This document shows positions 55,350-64,000 of a stretch of DNA of 64,000 nt, piece after piece. The translations under genes and the position numbers were made by a program. The stretch is taken from the NCBI GenBank assembly GCA_022747635.1, contig JAKTNV010000006.1, forward strand, positions 71,029,590-71,093,589, given 5' to 3'. The stretch is from Hetaerina americana. Its lineage: Eukaryota; Arthropoda; Insecta; Odonata; Calopterygidae. Every line of letters starts with the position of its first letter. The stretch's first letter is position 1. The notes beneath the pieces are model-generated. The model searched no databases and was not told the DNA's origin. It worked only from the letters and a program-made list of their open reading frames with translations.

Positions 55350-56330
55350 CCCATTGATATGATTAAAAATGGGATGGATATTAATGTTAACAAATGCAAA
55401 TCCATCACTTTTAGCAATAAGGTAAATGGAAACCATAGGGAATATAAATTCTCAGAAAATGTCATTCCTAGAAGTGATACTGTCAAATACTTAGGTGTAT
55501 ATTTAACTAAGGACTTAGGGTGGGGGCTAAATGTGGAGTACATCTATAAGAAAGCTTTCAAAACTCTTCATTGGGTAATGAGAAACCTAAAAGGGAGCGT
55601 TAGAGCAACCAAGGAGAAGGCTTATCAGAGCCTAGTAAGACCAATTTTAGAGTACGCTTCTCTTGTATGGGACCCTCATGAAGAAGGTCATATTAAAAAA
55701 CTGGAAAAGGTGCAAAGAAAGGCTGCCCGATATGTACTGGGGAAGCATAGGAGGATGGAGAGTGTGTCTGACATGCTAGAAACGCTGGGCTGGGAACCTC
55801 TAGAATCTAGAAGAAAAGTAAGCAGACTTTGTGGAATGTTCCGAATTTTGAAGGGGGAGAAAGCTTGGGCAGATCTTAGGAAAGAGGCGGGGAACCCAAA
55901 TTTTATAGGCAGAAATGATCACAAATTTAAGATAAAATGCCGGGCACAGAGGACAAATAAAAAAAAATTTTCATTTCTAAATAGAACAATTGTTGAGTGG
56001 AACACCTTACCTGCAAAAATATTCGAGCCCTTTCCTAACAGAGTGTATACTTTTAAGAATAGATGTAAGGTATATATGTAAAAATTTGATTTAAGTGTGG
56101 TGTATGGTATTATATGTTATAGCTTAATTTTTTTTTTTATGTATCTTTTTTTTTCTTGCTGGTTAATGGTTGTAAATGGGATGGGGATTCACTTGTTTTG
56201 TTAAAGAGATCTGTGTTTGTCTGGTTTTATGTATTATATTTTGCAATTGTTTGGGACTTGTGTGCCACCTGACAGTGTCTATTAGCACATGTGTATTTAT
56301 AATAATAAATATAAATTTTGTCCTCCACCT
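55350..56330 (+). mobile_element. CR1/L2-type LINE, 5'-truncated, with intact C-terminal frame and 3' UTR
   Basis: An insertion that begins inside the RT palm/thumb region (DINVNKCKSITF) and runs through the RT C-terminus to a stop at about 56081. About 250 bases of T-rich 3' UTR follow, ending in an AATAATAAATATAAA tail near 56301-56316. No target duplication was identified. The frame has no stops or shifts over 240 codons, unlike every other LINE piece here, so it is probably the youngest LINE insertion in the window. Confidence 0.85.
55359..56081 (+). CDS. Reverse transcriptase C-terminal part (LINE, CR1/L2-type), truncated
   Basis: A 240-residue frame matching the end of CR1/L2/jockey-group LINE ORF2 proteins. 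In order it shows DINVNKCKSITF (after the RT active site), KYLGVYLTKDLGW (thumb), SLVRPILEYASLVWDP, KKLEKVQRKAARYVLG, LGWEPLESRR and a closing FKNRCKVYM. The catalytic F/YADD box lies upstream of the truncation, so the product would be inactive. The first ATG is simply the first methionine inside the truncated frame, not a native start. Confidence 0.85.
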   Translation: MIKNGMDINVNKCKSITFSNKVNGNHREYKFSENVIPRSDTVKYLGVYLTKDLGWGLNVEYIYKKAFKTLHWVMRNLKGSVRATKEKAYQSLVRPILEYASLVWDPHEEGHIKKLEKVQRKAARYVLGKHRRMESVSDMLETLGWEPLESRRKVSRLCGMFRILKGEKAWADLRKEAGNPNFIGRNDHKFKIKCRAQRTNKKKFSFLNRTIVEWNTLPAKIFEPFPNRVYTFKNRCKVYM

Positions 56331-57199
56331 AACCCAAGTGCTATTTGTGAAATGCTTTATTGTAAATGAATGCAACTGAGGAATTCAACAACACTTATTT
56401 TTCAAACGGAATGAACTAGAATTGCAAAATTATGGCGGAATTAGAATGAGGTATCGAACGAGTGAAGATTTTTATTGCGGTAATTGGCAAAACACAATAA
56501 TAAAATAATATCGAGCAAACATTATTCCTGCCTTAGTGCTAGAAAAAATTCAAATATTTGATAAAGAAAGTCATATGAGATTTTATCGACGTCGGCCTCA
56601 GTCTGCAACTCCCGACCTAGGACAGAGAAAAGACAAGGTTGAAAGTAATATGCGTCTCGTGGGAAGAGTAATCGTCTGGGTGCTTTAAACTAGTTGCGTG
56701 TGGCCCTTTGGAAGAAACAAGTAATGGGCTCAGTGATATGGATCCAAGAAGATTGAAAATCTCCTTGGATCCATTTCACTGCAAGCCTCATCGGAAGGGA
56801 AGAGCCATGAGAAACTTTTTTCGGCATAGCGATGCCCATGGGAAAGCCGCAGATGGGCGCACGGACACAGACGGAGAGGCAACTTGAGCCGCGGCGTTTT
56901 ACATAAACACCGAGCGAAAATAAATGGCCGCTTTCGAACGAACTCGCCACTAAAAGGACCGGAACGGACAGCGAAACGAAGAGAGTGCGCTAGGGAGAGC
57001 AAGGAGGAGTGATTGAAAAGTTAAAAAGGGAGAGGGGGGGGAAAATATCATATGAGAAGTACATCAAAGAGAAAAACATCCCTAGCCAAGAGAGAAAACG
57101 GGAAAAGGAGAGGAGAATGTGGGAAGGAGGGATGAGGGGCGATAAAGGGTTGGGGTACAACCTAAAAAAAATTGGAGAATAGAGGGAGAATAATGCGAC
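56331..57199. other. Non-coding stretch, nothing recognised
   Basis: AT-rich to about 56700, then GC-moderate. Short overlapping minus frames at 56690-57002 are unrecognised. Confidence 0.5.
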
Positions 57200-57700
57200 G
57201 CGTCCCTTGAACAATGCACCGCCCACCGCTCCACCGACAACGGTCTCCCGTCCCCCCCCCCCCCAGCCCTTTCCGTTTGCATCTCGGCGAGTCTTTTCCA
57301 TTCCCTTCCCATCGCCCCGGCGCTTTCCACGACTCACGACGTACCCTCGCAGTAATTTTAAGGGATTTATTATTTTTCGCAGAGAAAGGGAGTCTTCTGT
57401 GCCTTTCCCATCTCCCCACTCCCCGTTTCGAAAACCTTTTGTCTCTGGAGATCTCGGCACGTTCATTTGCAGGGAAAAAATACGTGCGTGCGAGTCCCCA
57501 GCCAGCCCGTCACCTCTCCCCCTCGGCCTCCTCACGTACGCCCCCTCCACCCAGACCGCCTTCCCTCTCCTCACTTCGTAGGCCATTTAACGCCCCTGTT
57601 CATTCATCATTTCATTTGTCCCTTCTTCCCACCCCCACCTCCAAACGTCAACACCGTTATTGTACTCGGGTGGCCACTTTTGGAGAACGCTATTTCCTCC
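57200..57700. other. C-rich GC island with poly-C tract
   Basis: The plus strand is C-rich with a run of about eleven C at 57255-57265. Frames of 80-200 codons are open in several phases on both strands, consistent with composition rather than coding. A possible CpG island at a promoter is inference only. Confidence 0.4.
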
Positions 57701-60700
57701 TGTTAGTTTCGGCAAAAAATAAGGGGGACGAGCGGTTTCGAAATTACATAAAATCTGATTCGAATGGTTGTTCTCCTCCTCACGTGTGATCCCTAAGGAT
57801 GGAAAGAGCACGATTTTAAAGTGTCGGCTGGAGGAACGATTAATCTGCGCTCAGACCTTAAGTCTCAAAGGTTCAATCCTCGATGAATAAGGATTTTACC
57901 CGGCTTTCTTTTCACCGTGACTTTTATCTGAAACAAACTTGAAAAATGACGCCATGTCCTTCGGAATAGAAGTCGTGTGATACCTTGAATATGGCAACTG
58001 CCGGCTTGTGCCTATACCGGAATGAATACATCAATGACAGAAAATATATTAATGATTTCGATACAGAAAATGAGCGTGACTCTCTAACTGGGAAGGGTTC
58101 CTTTGAGAATAGAAAAGTTGTCTCGGAAGTGGTTTTACTGTGGTCGCCAAGAGGTAGTTTAATTTCAACGCTGTGAGCAGATTCTAGTGTGAACCTTTTT
58201 TAAACACTGTCAATGAAAAAATGAAAAAATCACAAAATCAGCATGGGTCTGACCTACAGGGAATCGAAAGCAGAAATTCAAGCTGTTTTAACAAAAAATT
58301 TCCTTTCAGCTAAAATGCTACACTGGTATATACAACGGAATTTTAAACATTACCACAAACATAAAAATACAATGAAGGGGAAGCGAAACATGAAATGTAT
58401 ATTTTCAACTAGAAAAATAAAATATCGCCATTATCATACCGTAGTATATTGTATACCTGTTCTTTTGGCAGTAATTCTTTGCACGAGTATTAAGTTTTAA
58501 TAGGTAGCCTAGTATATGATTAAGGTCTTTAATTGCTCCAAAATATTACTACACATTAAAATAAATTTAGTAATCCATTCAGCTCTGCATAATCACCTTC
58601 TTTCCTACCATATTCCCTTTATTTCTTCTTGATGTATTTCCTTAATCACCTATACGCCTCCTCAAATATCAGTTCTTTACCATCCTATTCAATTCTACCG
58701 CCCCAAGGATTCCATTACAATTCATTAATTCATTCATCCCGTTTTTTGCCTTTAATTTCCTCTTCCAACTTCCCCTGATAAGTAAGTCGTACAACTTTTA
58801 TCTCCTGTGGAAATTCTTACAAGCAAATAAGAAAAATAATTAAATTTCATTGCACTTAACTTATTAGTGTTTTTTTCTGGAGAATGCTTGTATCTCATGC
58901 TCCAGAGAGCAGTTAGCACAATTTTCCAAGAGGACACAGGCGATTATATTTCACCCCATAAACTTGTACTACGGTTTTTTTGGCTCTGTCCCAAACAGCT
59001 TAAATGGGACGACGCCCCTAATTCGCCAGCGTTCATTTGATTCTCGCTTTTCGTGACTCTCCTCCAAATGAGCGCCAGTCGCTTTTTCATTCGTGGAAAT
59101 TTCCGCTAAACTCCGACGGGCCCCATGAATGTTGGAGGGGATAAAACCGTATAGGCAAGAGGAGGAAGAAACGGCAAAATTTCTTATTTTTCCATCCACC
59201 TTCCTCATTCATTCCAAGGCTATCCGTGAGAGAGTGTGGTGGGTGGCCGACTCCCACCCTATACCCAGACACCCTCTCACTCTCTCTTTAGGACCATTTC
59301 CATCTCTCGAGAAAAACCTTTCCTCACCGGAATTCCTTCCTTCTTTCCGACGAGGAAGACGAGAAAGTACGGCTTTTCCCTTTAACACCCCCCTCCACAC
59401 TGAAAAGGAAAAATCGCAGGGGGAGAGATGATGAGAGGGTGAATGATTCGCGGCTAAAAAGGCAAGGGAATGGGTGGGAAATGAATTTTGAGGAAAAGGT
59501 AATGAGGGGAAAGGGAGCCTGTTGGAACAGACGGGAAGAGTATTAACGTGAAAAAATAAGACCTTCCTTCAGGAAGACGAAATTTTATAAAAAGCAATTA
59601 TTTATTTGCAAGAGTGTCTCGTACTCTTTAAGTGGAGAGGGTCCGAACTTGTATTTCAATTTCAATTTATGTTGTCACTTAACATCATAATTGCATCAAA
59701 TTTACGGTTCGCTGCAACAAAACTAACTCGCTGTTTCTTTTAGAAACTCAAACTGAAAATAAAAATAATTATTTGAATTTTACTGCTATCATATAGCATG
59801 TGCACATGCCTTTATCGCCGAGTTAATTTTAATTCATTTGGCTAAGAGCTCCCATCAGAGCAGCACTATTAAAACGACAGAGCAAAATAATACACTTTAC
59901 CTGTCCCAATTATACTTTCTTTCGATAAAACTTTTTCCCTCAAACAGGATTCATAAAACTCAGGGAAATGTGTTCTTATGGAAGGGGTTGGTAGTATTAG
60001 TTGATCAGAGGCTGCCTCAATTATCTTTTTGTGAAGAAAAGGAGGTTTGAATGAAGAGAAAACCATAAAATAATCTGATGCTCTTCTGGGTTACAGCTGT
60101 TTCCTAGGCCCGTACGAGCTGCTGGATATTTAAGCACCAACCAAGGGAAGTCTTAAAATGAACGCTAAGGGTCAAATATTATAACAAATATTGTTTTGTA
60201 AATGCTGTCCAGGAGGTCCAATTCGGTTCAAATTGAGGTGAATGACGAAAGATGAGAGAGAAAGAAAACATATATGTAGGCTTCTAAATAATGTTTGAGG
60301 ATGAAGGAAAAGAGAAAAAGGCCATGTTGAAAAGGAGCGTAGATATTTTGAGTCCTCTCATGTTTTCTCGGCGTAAATGCTGTAAATGAAAACGGAAAGA
60401 CATTCAGAATGAGGATTGAACGGAAGGAAGGGAAAAGGGAAATAGGAGATATCCAGAAGTATTAAGAAGGGGAAAGCAGACTGAGCAGAAAGGTTGGGTA
60501 CTAAATTGAGAAAAGACCGGATTTAAGAAAATGGTTGTTCATTTATTTTTAAATGGAACGCCGGCCGCACTAAATATTTGCCCTCCTATTAACACACTTT
60601 TCTTAGAACTCCCTCGTCTTTACCAAGGGTGAGAAAAATCTTTTCCTGAAACCGACAAGCATCCGACTGGCGAGTTAGCCTCAAGATCCTCATTAATTCA

Positions 60701-62174
60701 AAGCGGTCTTAATATGAAAGGGGAAAGGGATTTTTTTTAAAGCCAGTCAGACGTCACTAGTGGCGCAAATTCCCACTGGCATCGAGATAAGCCTTCGTTT
60801 GCCATTGGGTTTCCCAGGAGCCAAACACATCCACTACCGCGATGCGGCGGTCACACTTCCTGATCTTTTTGGCTAGCCGGCGGGCGCCGAGTCCGCCCGA
60901 TTATCCGAACCTAATGTCACAAACGCTTTTGTTTTAAATGCCTCTTCTTCTCATTCCAAGGAAACCAATGAGCAAAAACAAAGACGCATGAAACACTCCA
61001 CGGTTTTATTTTTGCTCCTTCAATTCCTTTCGACGAGATGTTCTCGAAAGTTTAATGCAACATAAATTGCAGAAGTATCACAAAAAAAGAAAATCTTGCA
61101 ACGCATTATGAATGTTTGCTGCAAGCAACCTCTTCCACTACTGTTGAAAAGAGAAATAATACACACAATTTGAGGAATAAGTGAGTAGTTATAACTCTGA
61201 ACTCTAAAACTTCCCAAAAATTAAATGATCACAAATGCATTATGAGAATTAAGGCTTCACTAAATACATACTCGAAAGTTTTGCTAGAAATATATAACGA
61301 CTGATTTGAGAGTGTACTGACTTACTATATGTTTTCACTGAACATTTCACGTGGAAATACGATAGCTATCCCTCGCATTATTAATCGTGACCTAATTTTG
61401 TCCCCACTTTTTATTTACCTCACATTTTACTACGCGATTTCGCTTATAAATGTGGACATTTTGCTTGGGGCTTTTGAATAATAAGACAAAAATGTTGCCA
61501 GTTGTGTGTACTTAGACGACTGTTCCACCGCGTGATTCTGCTTGATAAACAGGAAACTCATAAAATCCAACGATATATACGCCCTTTAAAATATACGAAA
61601 TATACTCGTATCATTTTGGGTTAAACTTAGAAAGAATTTCTAAACTTAGAAGGAACGTACAGCTCTACGCAGCTAATTGAGCAACATAATGTAGAGTTTT
61701 GTACAACTGTTCATATTTTAATTAAAAGATATTTTACTTAATGACTGAACCAAATATTGTACGTAGCATAACGAGTACATCACAAACCAGCTTAACAAGG
61801 ACGCTTATCTGATCTCTTCTCAACGTGTTTCAGAGTAATTTCAGGATCTTTTTTGTATTTTTTAAAATATAGATAATATCTTTAGGAATAAGCACAATAA
61901 CTTAACCTATTTATCGCTAAATTGGTTTACTAGTACAATTGTATAGTTCCGCCTTGACGGAAAGTTTACAATGAAATCCAGTCGATGAACAATAATCCAT
62001 CTCACTCTACGTATCTCAAAACTAAGACGCAGGGGTAAATTTATCCGCACATGAAGATGTACTTTACTTGCGTTACTATTTCCGTGGAACAGTAATTAAC
62101 GGGTGTTAAAAAAATTACATATGGAGCCAATTCATAGACGTAGGGGGGGGAGAGGATATCGGACATCCCTTGGA
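57701..62174. other. Non-coding stretch, nothing certain
   Basis: A GGTTCAATCC near 57870 is a weak B-box-like motif without a good partner. GC-moderate patches lie at 58970-59450 and 60740-60900, a purine-rich patch at 60230-60510, and the rest is AT-rich. No gene, transposon end or RNA gene is supported. Confidence 0.5.
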
Positions 62175-62665
62175 TACGTGGGCCGTTCAATAAGTCTGCA
62201 GGAAAAAAGAACAAAAAATTGGGTAATTTTTTTTCAACATAATCTCCTTTCTATTTGATACACTTCTCCCAGCGGTTCTCCAACTTTATTAAGATACCCA
62301 AACATCAGGATTTTCGAAGGTCCTCAAAATAGACATCTTAGTCGTTGATTATCTCCTCATTCAACGTATATCGTTTCCCGCACAGCCATTTTTCCAAGTT
62401 CAGAAATACGAATAGTTAAGTTTTTAATTTAGCCATTCAAATATGAGCGTTTCATAACCACACCAAGCTCTTTTGTTTTAATTTTCTCAATGAACAAAAG
62501 TTTTTTGTTTGTCAATTAAGAAAATGAAACCACGAAATGGATACAGCTGAACCGTTAACAACAGTTTAGTGGGGCATGATGCTTGCTAGTCGTTAAACCA
62601 AACCCATTTCGATACTACGAGCGCCATCTCTTGGAATTCTAAGGAATTATTGAACGAACCACGTA
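62175..62665 (-). mobile_element. Mariner-derived MITE with TIRs and TA flanks
   Basis: A 487-bp element (62177-62663) flanked by TA on both sides. The terminal inverted repeats CGTGGGCCGTTCAATAAGT (62177-62195) and CGTGGTTCGTTCAATAATT (read inward from 62663 on the minus strand) agree at 16 of 19 positions. Inside, the minus strand from about 62338 to 62215 reads a transposase C-terminus (VYFEDLRKS, IKLENRWEKCIK, KGDYVEKKL) with two stops, matching the KRW.KCI.LKGDYVEK end of mariner transposases. The rest of the transposase is gone. It is therefore a deletion derivative that would depend on a transposase supplied elsewhere. Confidence 0.85.
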
Positions 62666-63589
62666 GGAACCTCTTTCTTCATGAGGTAGGAAATTAGACG
62701 AAGGCAGAGCGGCAAAAAGAATAGCAGCCGGGATGGGGATTATAATCAACCGGGTTGGGGGGGGCGAATCAATTTTCATTGACGAATGGGGCATGTATTT
62801 GGTGCTGGTGGCGTGAAGGGAACAGTGGTGACGCCTTTCACAGGTGCACATGAAATGCTCCTCGCTGATGTATTTCTCGTAGGTCAACAACGGAGTGAAC
62901 ATGTCACACAAAAGCTGCGCTTGAGGACCATTGAGTGAAAAAAGAGTGAAGGAGAGATTCATTAAGATTTGCACAGGATTCGGGAAGCGAGCAAAAGAAT
63001 TGAAGGAGAATAGAAATGCCATAAAAGGCCGCAAAGCCCTCGACTACTATGAGAAGTAAATGGGTCTGATAAGGAAAATGATGGAATATACAAGTTGAGC
63101 TGGCAGAACCTTCATGAAGGACGCATAATTCAGACGGAGACGTTCCGCGGCTACTTGACAAAACAAAGGAAAGTTTGGACGACAAATTATCCCATTTTCA
63201 TATCTCCCAAAAACTACGCAACAACTTTTTATACTTGTTGTGGGTGATTTGTGTCCATGGTTTTTTTCTTGACATCCAGCGCAATAACGGTTTTCGGTCA
63301 ACGCTTCTATCTACTGTGTACACCTCTCCATAAAAGACTGAGCCTTTCAATGGATCGTCTCACTTAAGTCAGACGCCAGAGACGTTACCTCTAATAAGTA
63401 AGGACACGGTGTTTATTACTTTTGGCTTCGTCCCCACTGTTTTAACCAGAAGCGATCTGGAGGAAATAATTCTCAGCCTGGGGGTCAAGGAAACCAATAA
63501 AACATCCCTAGAGGTAGCCAAAGGGAATAACTTGTTGAATACTACAAAGCATATTCCATTTAATATTCAATATGATCCCTCCCCGGACT
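62666..63589. other. Non-coding stretch, nothing recognised
   Basis: Minus frames of 84-131 codons at 62639-63301 are Ser/Phe-rich and unrecognised. The plus frame at 63409-63636 runs into the LINE 5' region and is not a convincing exon. Confidence 0.45.
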
Positions 63590-64000
63590 ACAAACTTGAC
63601 GTGGTGGAAGGGCTTGTGCGTTCCGATGACCCCTAGAGCTGTGCTGGCGGGAGTAATAATTATTGCTCCTGGTAGGGTCACCCATGCCAGATAGGTCGAA
63701 GGTTAGGAGCCAGACGAAAGGTAGTCCACGCAGCGTCTGTTCCTCAGTGAGGCGGCTGCAATGGCGTCTGACCCCAGTGGGGCGGCCAGTAAGTGATGGT
63801 GTCACGTTAAAAACACTATTGAGGAAGGCAACGGGAAACCACCTCAATTAACATTCCCAAGAAAAATGTGATGACAATATAGATATTTTGAATCCTGGCA
63901 ACCACGGGGCTCGGCCCAATCGGCCGTGTGTCGTGCCCGGCAGCGGGGGAGGCAAGGCTTCCGCGGTCGCCATCCCACGAAACCCTTGCAAGGGCAAACC
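63590..64000 (+). mobile_element. 5' region of a LINE cut by the window end
   Basis: GC-rich sequence beginning near GACGTGGTGGAAGGGCTTG and containing GGTAGGGTCACCCATGCC, ATGGCGTCTGACC and GAGGAAGGCAACGGGAAACC. I associate this arrangement with the 5' leader of RTE-like (endonuclease-first) LINEs in invertebrates. That identification is from memory. A diverged partner at 30053-30165 shows from the sequence alone that the unit is repetitive. The coding part would lie beyond 64000 if the copy is complete. Confidence 0.6.

Noticed and set aside
57207..57789. Frames of 124-198 codons on both strands
   Set aside because: Overlapping composition-driven frames in a C-rich island.

Overview
This is a eukaryotic, AT-rich, essentially gene-free window. 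It is most likely intergenic or deep intronic DNA of an arthropod, probably an insect. The case for that host is circumstantial: APE-type LINEs, mariner-family transposons, a tRNA-derived SINE, long (TA)n and (CA)n microsatellites, and no operon-like gene packing. The species cannot be named from the sequence. I see no convincing host protein-coding gene, no functional tRNA or rRNA, and no prokaryotic or viral system. Nearly everything recognisable is a transposable-element relic.

Layout. 1-1.85 kb is featureless. 1.85-4.34 kb is a long 5'-truncated LINE on the minus strand (endonuclease end plus reverse transcriptase; copy A1). 4.3-7.86 kb is featureless. 7.86-8.42 kb holds a CR1/L2-like RT scrap (minus) and the 3' end of another LINE (plus). 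GC-rich islands lie at 8.54-9.30, 14.17-15.64, 33.33-34.07, 41.99-42.42, 46.54-46.86 and 57.2-57.7 kb, and most are strongly strand-asymmetric. 10.85-11.17 kb is a minus-strand LINE 3' relic. 20.54-21.13 kb is a mariner that has lost its catalytic core. 26.3-26.7 kb carries an RT scrap with a PQGSxLGP motif. 30.05-30.16 kb is a diverged relative of the LINE 5' region that enters the window at 63.59-64.00 kb. 44.77-45.12 kb is a LINE C-terminus between two (TA)n tracts. 46.21-46.29 kb has a perfect 20-bp hairpin and a hammerhead-like motif. 55.36-56.33 kb is an uninterrupted CR1/L2-type RT C-terminus with 3' UTR. 62.18-62.66 kb is a short mariner-derived MITE with clear TIRs and TA flanks.

The most informative locus is 48.24-51.49 kb, a three-level nest. 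An old plus-strand LINE was split inside its endonuclease by a minus-strand LINE (copy A2, sister of A1). A2 was then split by a 304-bp tRNA-derived SINE flanked by an exact 12-bp duplication. The nesting gives a relative chronology for the three families. No genes here act together in a pathway; the elements are linked only as parasite families, with LINE machinery the presumed source of SINE mobilisation.
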